A DNA stretch of 64,000 nt from Pseudomonadota bacterium (GCA_023423895.1 JAFAER010000223.1:65759-129758), one strand, 5' to 3'. Positions 1 to 8,826 are shown, numbered from the stretch's first letter. Numbers and translations are program-made. The notes: generated from the letters alone by a model not told the origin.

Positions 1-437
1 TCACGAGCCCGTTCAGACGGTGAGGAACGCGATACTCCGAGGTCAGCGATGAGCCTCGAGATCATCGGCATCTCGGACGCGCCCGTGGCGTCGAGAGGAA
101 TGCGCCGGTGTCGCCGCGAGAGCGCGGGATCGTTCCACTCGGGCTTCGCACCGCAGCTTGCCACCAGCGAGAGGCACCGGGCGGGCGCCTCGGCTACAGA
201 GTCCCGAGCCGCTGGGTCGACCTGCGCCTGGGCGTCGCGGGGAAGCGCCTGCATCCGGAAGATGCGGACGAGCACGCATTGAGGATCGCCGCTCTCCGGC
301 GATCGGAGATGCTCGAAGAAGTAGCGGACCACCCGCTTCGGCGCGTCATTCACGTCGCGCGCGAGCTCGCCGATGGCGCGTAGGTCAGCCGAGCAGCGGA
401 AGATATCGTTCAGACAGAACGAACGTAAGTCGAACAC
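1..437 (-). CDS. Sensor/signalling protein, N-terminal domain (partial, runs off left edge)
   Basis: This reading frame is open from a stop upstream of position 480 down to base 1 with no ATG. A GTG at 435-437 is the best start, though no clear Shine-Dalgarno precedes it. The visible 145 residues carry motifs I associate with the N-terminal domain of many myxobacterial sensor kinases and SpoIIE-type phosphatases: VVRYFFEHL, CVLVRIFRM, CLSLVASCGAKPEWND, a 'RRHRRIPL' stretch, then MPMISRLIADLGV. The catalytic part would lie beyond the left edge, so kinase, phosphatase or cyclase cannot be decided. The assignment to this domain family is from memory; the open frame is seen directly. Confidence 0.6.
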   Translation of the reverse strand, partial: MFDLRSFCLNDIFRCSADLRAIGELARDVNDAPKRVVRYFFEHLRSPESGDPQCVLVRIFRMQALPRDAQAQVDPAARDSVAEAPARCLSLVASCGAKPEWNDPALSRRHRRIPLDATGASEMPMISRLIADLGVSRSSPSERAR

Positions 438-626
438 GAATGAAACGTCGTTCGCTCTCTCTCTCGGCGCAAGGGAACGAGATTAGCCGAGCAACGTGGC
501 GAACCCATCGCTGGCTGGAATCCTCGACGGAAGTGAGCGGTCCTCGCCGAACGCGAGCTCATCGCTTGCCGGCGCGAGCTCGGACGTACGACCGACCTCG
601 CCGGTGACGTCTCCGCGAGCAAGTTG

Positions 627-651
627 CCTCGGCAACTTTCCTCGGCAACTT
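627..651. repeat. Two direct copies of a 12-mer (CCTCGGCAACTT)
   Basis: The 12-mer occurs at 627-638 and 640-651. The first copy also forms a short hairpin (GTTGC/GCAAC) with the bases just before it. It lies in the gap between the left-edge gene and the end of the VWA gene. Confidence 0.6.
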
Positions 652-672
652 CCCCGCGGGAACAGTCCCCGG

Positions 673-695
673 CGGCTTCGGGCTCGTCGAAGCCG
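673..695 (-). terminator. Hairpin terminator after the first lipoprotein cassette
   Basis: CGGCTTCG (673-680) and CGAAGCCG (688-695) form a perfect 8-bp stem with a 7-base loop. It starts 18 bases past the stop of the VWA gene. No T-run follows, so intrinsic termination is inferred from stem strength and position. Confidence 0.5.
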
Positions 696-712
696 GGCTT
701 CCGACGGAGAGT

Positions 713-1837
713 TCAGCGTACTTCGGTGTTGCAGCCGAAGCCGACGGTGAACTTCGTCCCTGCGCTGCTCTTCGCGAGCGTGCAGGCGCTTCCGCACAGG
801 AGGATCTTCTTCTTGTCCTCGCTGAACTGCCAGCCTTCCGCGCCCGCGCCGCACGCCTTGGTCGGGTCTTGCGGGACGAGGACGGGCTCGCCGTCGGGCG
901 GCGTGATCCGCACGTTGATGCGGGAGAAGTCGAGGTCTGCGCCCGGGGGAGGGTCGGGGACGGCGACCTCGCAGGAGACGGCGTCGCGCGCCGCCTTGCC
1001 GATCTCGTCGAGGACCGGCGCGAGAGAGGGGCGGCACACGGAGAACCATCGCCCGCCCGTCAGGTTCGCCAGGTATTGATACTCGCGGCCGGGGCCGTCC
1101 GATGCAGCGCAGCTCGTCGTATCCGGGTAGTCGTTTACCCCGATGACCGGGAAGAAGACGTAGTTCTTCGACGTCGGAGTGCCAAAGAGCGGAGCGCCTC
1201 GTCGAAGGAGCTCCGGGTCGAAGTCGGACCCGCGCATCTCGGTCGATTCATCGTCGGTGATCGGGATGAAGACCTTGAGCACGCCCGGACGCAGGAAGTC
1301 GTACCACGCGAGCTTTGCCACCGGATGGCGCAACGTGCTCAGGATGACGTTGAGCGAATCGTACGACTGGACGACGTGATCGACGGGCCGGAAGACATCG
1401 CCGTTCGCGCTGCAGTCCGGACCGCCGAGGGGGGGCGGCACGCAGATGCCGTATTTGCCCTTCCCGACCTCCGCGATCATGACGACCCGGTAGTCGAGAT
1501 TGCTTTCCTCGAGCAGCTTCGGCAGGTTGTTCACGTTGCGCTTCAGCGAGTCGATCTCTTCGGACATGCTGCCGGACTGATCGATGCTGATGATGATGTC
1601 GACGGCCCGACGCGTCTCGGCGAAGGACTCGACGCAGCTCGGCGCCTCGTCGTTCACGTCGGACGGCGGAGGCTCCGTCAAAGGCGGAGGCGCCGGCGCG
1701 AACGCGCCGCGGTCAGCGTCTCCGCACGCCAAGAAGGCCGTGATGGAGAGCCCGCAGACAAGCGCACCGACGCGCTTCATCGCGTTGCCCCGCACGAGCG
1801 AGGAGAAGTACGTGCGTCCACGGGGCTCGCTCTTCAT
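713..1837 (-). CDS. VWA-domain lipoprotein
   Basis: This is the last gene of the left cassette. The longer start (1835-1837) overlaps the stop of the RCC1 gene as ATGA, suggesting translational coupling. An internal ATG at 1778-1780 gives a cleaner signal peptide, so the true start may be there. Using the long form, the lipobox Cys is residue 38, followed by a Pro-rich linker. A von Willebrand factor A domain begins at residue 80 with the MIDAS motif DQSGS at 86-90, and a later 'ITDDES' segment fits the second metal loop. VWA domains bind ligands through a metal ion. The C-terminal region is Cys-rich and ends near CGSACTLA. Likely a cell-surface adhesion or assembly protein; its ligand is unknown. 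Confidence 0.85.
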   Translation of the reverse strand: MKSEPRGRTYFSSLVRGNAMKRVGALVCGLSITAFLACGDADRGAFAPAPPPLTEPPPSDVNDEAPSCVESFAETRRAVDIIISIDQSGSMSEEIDSLKRNVNNLPKLLEESNLDYRVVMIAEVGKGKYGICVPPPLGGPDCSANGDVFRPVDHVVQSYDSLNVILSTLRHPVAKLAWYDFLRPGVLKVFIPITDDESTEMRGSDFDPELLRRGAPLFGTPTSKNYVFFPVIGVNDYPDTTSCAASDGPGREYQYLANLTGGRWFSVCRPSLAPVLDEIGKAARDAVSCEVAVPDPPPGADLDFSRINVRITPPDGEPVLVPQDPTKACGAGAEGWQFSEDKKKILLCGSACTLAKSSAGTKFTVGFGCNTEVR

Positions 1838-3099
1838 CGAATGTCCTCGGGTTCGGGATGTGCGTTCAGATCCGTCGTCCCCCGGCCGAGCTCACCGTAG
1901 GTGTTCGCGCCCCAACATTGGACCTTGCCGTCGACGAGGAGCGCGCACGTCGAGCCGACCGTCGTCGCGAACGAGACGACCTTGCCTGCGACCTGCTCGA
2001 CCTCGACCGGATAGGGCGTCTTCGAGAGCTCGTTCGGGTCGATGCCGAGAGCGCCGGAGGGATTGGGACCCCAGCGGAAGAGGCGTCCCGTCGTCGTCAC
2101 GAAGCCGCCCTGCAGCGCCGTCTCCTTTTCGGCGTCCGCGGACACCTTGAGCTCGATCACCGGAGCGAGCGCAGGGATCCAGATCGACGTGTCCGTCGGA
2201 AGCCAGCGATGGGGGAGACCGTCGCTCGTGGCATAGGAGAACGGACCGATCCGTGCGACGCCGTAACGTTCGGAGGGGCCGGTGACCGTATAGGCGCCGC
2301 GGAGGACGTGTTTGCCGAACGTGGCCGCGACGTCCTCCTCGTGGAGCGTCACGATCGTGTCGGAGAGCTCGGCCCAACCCCAGGGTTGCAGGATCGACGG
2401 CCCGTAGTTTCCGATCGCGAGCGCCTTCACCGGCGCGCGGAACGTCGTCATCCGTTGCGGAGGGAAGCTCGAAGACGCGAACTCCTCCGAAATGCCGAGG
2501 CCCTCTCGCCACCATCCCCAGCAGTAGAGCGCGCCCTCCGAAGAGCCGATGGCGCAGGCGATGCTCGATCCGACCTCGACATGGTCGACCGCAGGGATCC
2601 CTTCGACGCGCGTGGGCGTGGGGAGGCGCTGCTCGGTGTGCGGACGACCGAGCTGGCCGAAGTCGTTGCGACCCCAGCAGTAGACCGAGCCGTCCGACGT
2701 GCGCGCGCACGTGCCGTAGCTCGGGCCGACGCTGATCTGGGTCACGTTCGACAGCCCTGCGACGGTCGCCGGCGTGGCGCCCGAGTCTCGGCCCCAGCAT
2801 CGGACCGTCCCGTCCTTCAGCAGGCCACACACGTGGTGGCCGCCGTTTCCGCTCACGGCGACGTAACACTTCGACTCGTCGGAGCAGACGATGTCGAGCG
2901 GCTTCGGCGGCCCCGCATCGCCAGGTCCCGCGTCGACCTCGTCGCTCGCGTCAGGGCTGCCTGCCTCGGGGGAGAGGACCGGCTCGCTCGACGCGTCGGG
3001 CTCCGGAGTATTCGGCTCCAGCGCGGCGTCGTCGGACGAGCACGCCATGACGAGCGCGCAGGCGAGGGGCAAAGATGCGAACGCAGTCCAGACTCTCAC
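1834..3099 (-). CDS. RCC1-like beta-propeller lipoprotein
   Basis: The start is a GTG at 3097-3099 that overlaps the TGA of the preceding Kelch gene and has AGGAAAG four bases upstream, so I reject upstream in-frame ATGs. The 421-residue protein has a lipobox Cys at residue 20, an Asp/Ser/Pro-rich linker to about residue 65, then RCC1-type repeats with CWGRDSG, CWGRNDFGQLG, CWGWW and CWGANTYGELG. RCC1 repeats build a seven-bladed propeller used for protein or ligand binding. The conserved Cys-Trp-Gly in each blade suggests disulphides in an extracytoplasmic protein. It is one of three RCC1-like lipoproteins in the window (see 9541 and 54374). Confidence 0.85.
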   Translation of the reverse strand: MRVWTAFASLPLACALVMACSSDDAALEPNTPEPDASSEPVLSPEAGSPDASDEVDAGPGDAGPPKPLDIVCSDESKCYVAVSGNGGHHVCGLLKDGTVRCWGRDSGATPATVAGLSNVTQISVGPSYGTCARTSDGSVYCWGRNDFGQLGRPHTEQRLPTPTRVEGIPAVDHVEVGSSIACAIGSSEGALYCWGWWREGLGISEEFASSSFPPQRMTTFRAPVKALAIGNYGPSILQPWGWAELSDTIVTLHEEDVAATFGKHVLRGAYTVTGPSERYGVARIGPFSYATSDGLPHRWLPTDTSIWIPALAPVIELKVSADAEKETALQGGFVTTTGRLFRWGPNPSGALGIDPNELSKTPYPVEVEQVAGKVVSFATTVGSTCALLVDGKVQCWGANTYGELGRGTTDLNAHPEPEDIR

Positions 3100-4439
3100 G
3101 GTGCTTTCCTCACGCGCCGGGCCGCGAATCCAGCCGGGGCCTCGTACTCGGATTGACGGGGCGCTTCGCCCACGATCCACGCCTCTTCATCGTCGCCGGC
3201 CCAGATGCCGTTGATCGTCCCGAGAGGCACCCCGTTCCACAACGTCGACGCCGTCTCGAGTGACGTCCCGTTCCAGCGGTAGACGAAGCAGACGTCCGAC
3301 AGCCACGCGCCGCCGGACGGCGGCACCGATCCGATGATGTGATGGCACCCGGAGCTCCAGCTGTCGAACATCGGATGCCCGGTCCAGCCATCGAGGCGGA
3401 CTTTTCGACCAGCGACGACGGTGAGTGCGCCTGCGTCTCCTTCCGGCAGCTCGAGGAGACGAAGCTCGTTGCCGAGATCGGTCCAGCCGTCGCGCCCGAC
3501 CCAAGCCCAGAGCCGCTGCGGTCCGCTCGCCGCCTTCGTTCCGTAAAGGCCGGAGACGGTCTCGCCCTGCGCGAGCCTCGCGACGATCGACCAGCTCGTC
3601 CCGTCGTAGTGTGCGATCGCGCCGTCGAAGTTCCCCCAGTCGGGGTAGGCCGAGTTGCAGGAGCGCGTGCACCACGCTCCTCCGACGTAGATGTCGTCCG
3701 CGGCGAAGCCGAAGACGGTTCTCGGGAGGAAGGCGGCGTTGTTCTGGTTCCACGGGAGGCCGATCGGCGCATCGACGAAGCGCGTCTCCTCGAGCCCTCC
3801 TTCGGGCGTCTCGCGGTAGCGATAGGCCATCGGACGTGACTGGTAACCGGTGACGACCCAGAGCTCCTCGGAGGTGGGATCGGCCCAGTAGCTCACGGTG
3901 TCGTTCGCGGCCGCGCGGAAAGAGTGTTCGCGGAACGTCGGCGCCCCGCCGTCGCGCACCGAGTAGCGCACGAGCGTGCCCGTCGCGAGCGCCCAGGCGT
4001 CGTCGTGTTTCGTCGCCCAGATGCCGAACATCTCGGGGTCGGCCTCGCCCGTGCCCGTGTAGTGGTAGACGGCGTTCCACGACGTGCCGTCCCAGCGGAG
4101 GATGGCGTCACGCGCGACCGCCCATGCGTCGTTCATGTTCGCCGCGGACACGGCGAGGAGCGGCTTCTGGATCGGCAGCGGCTCGAGGCAGAAGCCGCCG
4201 TCGCTGCATCGGCTCGCGTCGAGTGCGGGCGGCGCTTCGGCGGCGTCCGCGTCGGGCTGCCCCGCGTCGGACGGCGGCTGTGCGGTCGGGATCTGGTTTT
4301 CGGTCGGCGGCGCTCCCGCGTCGTCGGTAGTGACCTCCGTCTCGCTGGCTGCACACGCGATGAACGGGACGGACGCGATGACGGAGAGGGCAGAGAGCGC
4401 CAACATGCGGCGCGACCTCAGGATGTTCACGGCCTTCAT
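3096..4439 (-). CDS. Kelch/BNR-like propeller lipoprotein B
   Basis: The ATG at 4437-4439 overlaps the TGA of the preceding gene (ATGA). The 447-residue product has a signal peptide with lipobox Cys 29 and an acidic Pro/Ala linker. Repeated blades follow the pattern 'DAWAVA..AILRWDGTSW', seen also as 'IAHYDGTSW' and 'FVYRWNGTS'. These aromatic/Gly repeats resemble Kelch or galactose-oxidase blades. Its sequence and place make it a paralogue of the neighbouring gene at 4436-5656. No catalytic residues are recognisable; the likely role is surface binding. Confidence 0.75.
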   Translation of the reverse strand: MKAVNILRSRRMLALSALSVIASVPFIACAASETEVTTDDAGAPPTENQIPTAQPPSDAGQPDADAAEAPPALDASRCSDGGFCLEPLPIQKPLLAVSAANMNDAWAVARDAILRWDGTSWNAVYHYTGTGEADPEMFGIWATKHDDAWALATGTLVRYSVRDGGAPTFREHSFRAAANDTVSYWADPTSEELWVVTGYQSRPMAYRYRETPEGGLEETRFVDAPIGLPWNQNNAAFLPRTVFGFAADDIYVGGAWCTRSCNSAYPDWGNFDGAIAHYDGTSWSIVARLAQGETVSGLYGTKAASGPQRLWAWVGRDGWTDLGNELRLLELPEGDAGALTVVAGRKVRLDGWTGHPMFDSWSSGCHHIIGSVPPSGGAWLSDVCFVYRWNGTSLETASTLWNGVPLGTINGIWAGDDEEAWIVGEAPRQSEYEAPAGFAARRVRKAP

Positions 4440-5656
4440 TGCGCATTCCCCTGGAAGTGCACCTGGAAATGCACCTGGAAGTGCAGCATCGTTCCGTCTC
4501 CCACGATCCAGACGTCGTCGGGCGAGCTTCCCCAGACCGCGAGGAGGTTCGGTTTGTCCTCGAGGTCGTCGAAGGGCGTCGAGAGCTTCGTCCAGCTCGT
4601 CCCGTCCCAATGAATCACCGTGCTGTCGTCTCCGACGGCCCAGACGTCGTCCGCACCGAAGCCGAAGATTCCGGTCAGGTCGGTCGCGACGGGGCTCGGG
4701 ATGATCTCGAACGTCTTCGTCTGCATGTTCGCTCGCACGAGCCGACGGAGCGTGCCGCCGTCACCCGCGAGCCAAACGACGCTTTCGTCTCCCCAGATCG
4801 CCGGCAGCGGGAGCTGCGAGCGGCTGTTGAACTCCTCGATCTGCCAGTCGGAGCCGTTGTCGGGGACGCCGCCGTCGCCGCTCGCGGCGCTCAGTCGAAT
4901 CACGCGTTGTGCGCCCTCCCACACGGGCGGGCGCCAACTGAAGCTCGCCCACGCCTCGTCTGGTCGCGTTGCGGCGATCGCGACCTGCGCCGACTCCTCG
5001 GCGAGGCGCGGGGTCGTGTAATCGGGGCCCGACTCGGACCAGCCCTGGAAGCTTCCGATCTGCCAGGGACACCAACCGAGGACAAGACCGCGTCCGACCC
5101 AGATGGTGCCTCCGACGCCGCGGATCGACGTCGGCGTGCACTGGTCGGTCGGCAAGGAGTGGAACGACCATTCCGTCGCCTCCGGCCCCTTCCATCCCGT
5201 CGTGTGCCGGATGCCATGACCGTCGGCGAGCCAGACGTCGTCAGAGCGCTCGAGCCAGACGCTCCGCAGCGTATAGGTCGACCCGGACTCGGGCGACGCA
5301 GCCGCGAGGGCGGCCTTCTCCCATTGTGCGCCGTCGTAGTGGAGGACGGTGCCTCCGGAGCCGACGGCCCACACGTCGTCCTTGCCGGAGCCCCAGACCG
5401 CGGTGAGCTTCACGTCCTTCGCGACCGCGCCCGACTGCACGGCGCAGAGCTTCGAGGCGCTGCACGTTCCGTCATCGGCACCCGCATCGGCGTCCGGCGT
5501 AGCGTCAGGGGCCGTGGCGTCGGGCGCTTGCACCGAAGGGTTCTCGGGTGCGGGCTCGGCCTTGCCGTCGGTGCCGTCGTTGGCGCACGCGATCGGCAAC
5601 GCGGCCGAAGCGAGGATCGCGACGTCGAGCCAGAAGAGCTTCGTGAGGAGTTTCAT
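4436..5656 (-). CDS. Kelch/BNR-like propeller lipoprotein A
   Basis: The ATG at 5654-5656 overlaps the stop of the Stig1-like gene (ATGA). The 406-residue product has lipobox Cys 24, a linker of DAT/DAD repeats, and blades such as 'VWGSGKDDVWAVG..GTVLHYDG..W', 'FGADDVWAVGDDSTVIHWDGTSW' and 'VWGSSPDDVWIVGDG'. The 'DDVWAVG' signature is the clearest propeller mark in this cassette and recurs in the gene at 55732. The C-terminus ends in an odd HFQV-HFQV-HFQ tail encoded by a tandem 12-bp repeat. Function is unknown; binding is inferred. Confidence 0.75.
   Translation of the reverse strand: MKLLTKLFWLDVAILASAALPIACANDGTDGKAEPAPENPSVQAPDATAPDATPDADAGADDGTCSASKLCAVQSGAVAKDVKLTAVWGSGKDDVWAVGSGGTVLHYDGAQWEKAALAAASPESGSTYTLRSVWLERSDDVWLADGHGIRHTTGWKGPEATEWSFHSLPTDQCTPTSIRGVGGTIWVGRGLVLGWCPWQIGSFQGWSESGPDYTTPRLAEESAQVAIAATRPDEAWASFSWRPPVWEGAQRVIRLSAASGDGGVPDNGSDWQIEEFNSRSQLPLPAIWGDESVVWLAGDGGTLRRLVRANMQTKTFEIIPSPVATDLTGIFGFGADDVWAVGDDSTVIHWDGTSWTKLSTPFDDLEDKPNLLAVWGSSPDDVWIVGDGTMLHFQVHFQVHFQGNAQ
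4450..4485. repeat. Three tandem 12-bp units inside a CDS 3' end
   Basis: Units CCTGGAAGTGCA (4450-4461), CCTGGAAATGCA (4462-4473) and CCTGGAAGTGCA (4474-4485) follow each other without gaps. On the minus strand they encode the HFQV repeat at the C-terminus of the Kelch-like protein A. Being a multiple of three, copy-number change would keep the frame. Confidence 0.9.
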
Positions 5657-6759
5657 CGGACCGTGCACTCCTTCGTCGTGCAGCGTCCTTCGACGCAGGC
5701 CTGGCCTTCGACTGCGTCGCAGCGGATCCCGCACCCGCCGCAGTTGAGCGGGTCCTCGAGGACGTCCGTCTCGCATCCGTTCGCGAGATCGTCATCGCAG
5801 TCGGCGTGGCTGTCGAAGCAGCGGAACCCACAAGCCCCGTAATCGCAGATGGGCTCGCCGTTGCCGCCGGGCACGTCGCGGCACGCAACTCCGCATGCCC
5901 CGCAGTTCCGAACGTCGGTCTCGAGCTTGTTGAAGCAGGAGCTCCCGCAGCGGCACACGCACTGCCCGTCCCAACACTGCTCGCCCGGCCCGCACGCGAC
6001 TCCGCAGCCGCCGCAGTTCTGCGGGTCCTCGCGGAGATTGGTCTCGCAGCCGTCCCCGTCCGTGCTGGACGGGTCGAAGTCGTTGTTGCAGTCACCGAAG
6101 CCCGGGAAGCACCGCGGCTGATTGCACTGCTTGTCCACGCAGCCGAACTCCGCGTTCCACTCGGGCGGGAACTCGGGAAGGGTCGGGTCGTACGGGCAGA
6201 CGTTGCCGCACGCGCCGCAGCTTCCATAGACCTCGCAAACGCACTCGCCGAAGGAGCAGCGATGATTGGCGGGGCAAACGTTGCCGCAGCCACCGCAGTT
6301 GTTGGCGTCGAAGCCGAGGTCGGTCTCGCAGCCGTCTTCGACCTGACTGTTGCAGTCGAAGTAGAGGCCTTCGCACTTCAGCTCGCACGTCCCGCTCGCG
6401 CACGTCGTCGAGGCATGCCTTCCGCCGAGGACCGGGCACGCGTTTCCGCATGCACCACAGTTCGCGTCATCGGAGAGCAGGTCGACGGAGCAGGGGAACG
6501 GACGGTTCGCGCACGTCGTTCGCCCGGCGGGGCACTCGTTCGTCGGGCACGCGCCGATCGTTGCGTCAGGCGCATCGGGTTGCGACGCGTCGGGCTGCAC
6601 GAACGTCGGCCCAGGCCCCGCGTCGGGCTCCTCCTGTCCGATAGTCATCGTCGACGTCGAACAAGCGCTCGGGGCAATGACGAGCGCGAGCAGCGCGAAC
6701 GCGCCTGCGGCGGGTAGCCAACCAGTCCATCTACGACTCAGTCCACGAGGTCGGGACAC
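5653..6759 (-). CDS. Stig1-like Cys-rich lipoprotein
   Basis: I choose the GTG at 6757-6759 because GGAGGA stands just upstream and the resulting 368-residue protein begins with a proper lipoprotein signal (lipobox Cys 33). After a Pro/Asp/Ala linker the protein opens with 'CPTNECPAGRTTC' and then has six NCGACGNAC-type motifs spaced 35-70 residues apart. This resembles the stigma-specific Stig1 repeat that is common in secreted myxobacterial proteins. The Cys density implies extensive disulphides outside the cytoplasm. It heads the overlapping lipoprotein block; a close paralogue sits at 56928-58184 with the same 'CPxxECPxGRTTC' opening. Confidence 0.8.
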   Translation of the reverse strand: MSRPRGLSRRWTGWLPAAGAFALLALVIAPSACSTSTMTIGQEEPDAGPGPTFVQPDASQPDAPDATIGACPTNECPAGRTTCANRPFPCSVDLLSDDANCGACGNACPVLGGRHASTTCASGTCELKCEGLYFDCNSQVEDGCETDLGFDANNCGGCGNVCPANHRCSFGECVCEVYGSCGACGNVCPYDPTLPEFPPEWNAEFGCVDKQCNQPRCFPGFGDCNNDFDPSSTDGDGCETNLREDPQNCGGCGVACGPGEQCWDGQCVCRCGSSCFNKLETDVRNCGACGVACRDVPGGNGEPICDYGACGFRCFDSHADCDDDLANGCETDVLEDPLNCGGCGIRCDAVEGQACVEGRCTTKECTVR

Positions 6760-6762
6760 CGT

Positions 6763-6768
6763 TCCTCC
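6763..6768 (-). promoter_or_regulatory. Ribosome binding site deciding the GTG start of the Stig1-like gene
   Basis: GGAGGA on the minus strand, three bases before the GTG at 6759. It favours this start over upstream in-frame codons, which would place a long Arg-rich stretch before the signal peptide. Confidence 0.6.
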
Positions 6769-6839
6769 GTTGCGTTCGGTGGCGGCGTTCCTGCGCCGCC
6801 TGCCCCCGTCCATGGATTGCGGGCATCTCGACCGTCTTC

Positions 6840-7865
6840 TCAAAAAATGTCCAACGCGAGTCCGATCGCCGAAGCGGCCGTCACGTGAGACGCGAGATCG
6901 ATCCTGCGGGGATTGCCGGAGGGATCTCGGAACACGACCTCGACCTGCCGAGGTGTCCCCGCAAGTCCGAGCATGGCAAAGAAGCGGATCGACCGTGACA
7001 GCGTGTAGCTGCCGTAGAGCTGCAGCTCTGCTCCGAACGTGGTTTGAACGGACGTGCGGTTGACCGCAAATCCGCTCCCCGAGCCGACGTGGACCGTCGC
7101 CTGCGGACCCACGCAGCCGGTGAGCTCGAGTCGTGCTCCGCGATCGTGATGTGGAGGCAAGCAGAGCGCGGCCGTGATCGTCGTGCTCGACAACACGTAG
7201 CGCGTCCCCGGCGTAGGCGAGCTCCACCGTACCGTCGAGAGCGCCGCCATCCCGAGAGGCCAGACGTCCGGCGGAGAGAGCATCGCCGAGAGATGCGCGC
7301 CCGGGCCGACGCTGCCGCTCCCGTCGAGGGCCGCCGCCGGTCCGACCCGCGCTTGCAAGTGCCACGGCTTCGGCGTCGCTGGCGGCGTCTCTTCTGGAGG
7401 CATCTTCGCGATCGGCGTCTTCGCAGGCGGCATCTTCGCGGGGGGCGGGCCCTCGCTCGCCGTCTCTTCGGCGGTGCGGGGCAGATCCGCGAGCATGGAA
7501 ATCGCGAGGACGAGCGCCTCCGATGCGTCCTGGCACGTGCTCGTCTCGATGACGAACTCGCGCGTCCCGAGCGACCGACCCGTCTTCGATCGAAGGACCA
7601 TCTGCGCGCCGTAACGCGACGGATCGATCTCGTGGGTCACGTCGACGTGCAGCGTCCGGTCCGCCTCTGCTCGTGGGACGAAGATGCGCCGGCCGAGCAG
7701 GTCCTCGACCTCACGCACGACGTCCTCGGGCGGCAAGCACGCTTCGGTGCCAGTCCCGCGTGACCAGTCGAGCCACACCCGCGCGCTCGTCGGCTCCTCT
7801 GCGCGGCTCGGGGCCGACATCACCACGAGCGCCAGAGCCAGAGCTCTGCAGAAGAGCGCGCGCAT
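6840..7865 (-). CDS. Putative outer-membrane barrel protein, cassette A
   Basis: A 341-residue protein with a cleavable signal peptide ending near residue 22 (APSRA-EEP). An N-terminal domain (about 25-130) contains two Cys (in EACLPP and STCQDASEAL). A Pro/Lys/Met linker with repeated PPAKMPP follows at about 140-165. The C-terminal part has alternating hydrophobic strands and ends in a terminal Phe (ALDIF), as in many outer-membrane barrels. It matches the cassette B protein at 59515-60588 in layout: small domain with 'TC..A..AL..AI', Pro-rich linker, strand-rich end with terminal Phe. No enzymatic family is recognised. It may be the outer-membrane partner of the lipoproteins encoded downstream. 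Confidence 0.65.
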   Translation of the reverse strand: MRALFCRALALALVVMSAPSRAEEPTSARVWLDWSRGTGTEACLPPEDVVREVEDLLGRRIFVPRAEADRTLHVDVTHEIDPSRYGAQMVLRSKTGRSLGTREFVIETSTCQDASEALVLAISMLADLPRTAEETASEGPPPAKMPPAKTPIAKMPPEETPPATPKPWHLQARVGPAAALDGSGSVGPGAHLSAMLSPPDVWPLGMAALSTVRWSSPTPGTRYVLSSTTITAALCLPPHHDRGARLELTGCVGPQATVHVGSGSGFAVNRTSVQTTFGAELQLYGSYTLSRSIRFFAMLGLAGTPRQVEVVFRDPSGNPRRIDLASHVTAASAIGLALDIF

Positions 7866-7958
7866 GGCGACCTGCGACTCTAGCAGTTTCTACGCGGCCG
7901 TTGCGCCGCGCTGCGAGTCGCTCAGCGGATCACGCTGCGCGCACGGCTCTGCTCGAGA

Positions 7959-8822
7959 TCACCTCCGCGCGTCGTTCGTCGAGTTGAGCAGCCGCTCGAT
8001 CCGATCGTCGAGATGCCCGTGGTACACGGAGCTCGGATAGCGCGAGCGGAAGCTCGCCGCCCGTGCTCGCGCATCGTCGGTGCGCCCGAGGCGGATCAAC
8101 GCCTCGATGGCAATGACCTCGCGCTCCTGGAGCAACACGCCCCGCGGGTAGACCGTTGGATGCTCATCCGTGAGGCGGAGAGCCCGCGCCGGATCGGTCG
8201 GGAGGGCCACCTTCGCGCGCCGGAGAAAGCTCGCTTCGCCTTCCTTCCGCGCGGCTTCGTCGGTGGTCGCCGCCGACGCGCCCGCCGGCTCGTCATCCGC
8301 CGTCTTCGTTGTCGTCGTTGCCTCGTGCGAGGCCTCCACGTTCACGCGTGGCTCCGCGACGATCGTCTTCGCCGGCTCCGTGCGAGCGATGGCGGGGCGT
8401 TGCTCGCCGGGCTGCGCCGTCTTCGGAGCGGACGCGACGACGGACGCCGGCTCTGCGAGCGGCGCTTCTTCTGCGGGCGCGAGGTCCTCGACGGGGACCG
8501 CGTCGCGGATCTCCGGGGCCTCGAGCGACGCTACGGGCGCTGCTACGACCACGGGCTCGGGCGACGACGCTCCGAAGCCCGCGCTACTCTCACGTGGCCC
8601 CAGCAGGACGCCCAGACCGAGACTGAGGCCGGCGACCCCGACGGCCAGACACGCCGCGATCGCTCCGTTGCCCGAGCGGCCGCGCGGCGTCTCGACCTCG
8701 CGTGCGAGCGCATGGAGCTGCTGCTTCACGCGAAGCACGTGCTCGGGGCAAGGCTCCGTGCGCGCCTTGCGGAACAGGGCGTCGAGAGCTGCTTCCTGGT
8801 CTTGCGAAGAAGGAGCGCGCAT
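7959..8822 (-). CDS. Membrane protein with TPR-like C-terminus, putative anti-sigma factor (cassette A)
   Basis: The gene lies four bases after the ECF sigma gene. The 287-residue product has a short charged N-terminal cytoplasmic region (1-50), one transmembrane helix at about 53-75, a long Pro/Ala/Glu linker, and a C-terminal helical domain from about 205. That domain has 'AKVALPTDPARALRLTDEHP' and 'EALIRLGRTDDARARAASFRSRYP', resembling TPR or outer-membrane-assembly repeats. Topology and position fit an anti-sigma factor sensing the periplasm, but there is no zinc-binding HxxxCxxC motif. That role is therefore inference. Confidence 0.65.
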   Translation of the reverse strand: MRAPSSQDQEAALDALFRKARTEPCPEHVLRVKQQLHALAREVETPRGRSGNGAIAACLAVGVAGLSLGLGVLLGPRESSAGFGASSPEPVVVAAPVASLEAPEIRDAVPVEDLAPAEEAPLAEPASVVASAPKTAQPGEQRPAIARTEPAKTIVAEPRVNVEASHEATTTTKTADDEPAGASAATTDEAARKEGEASFLRRAKVALPTDPARALRLTDEHPTVYPRGVLLQEREVIAIEALIRLGRTDDARARAASFRSRYPSSVYHGHLDDRIERLLNSTNDARR

Positions 8823-8826
8823 CTCG

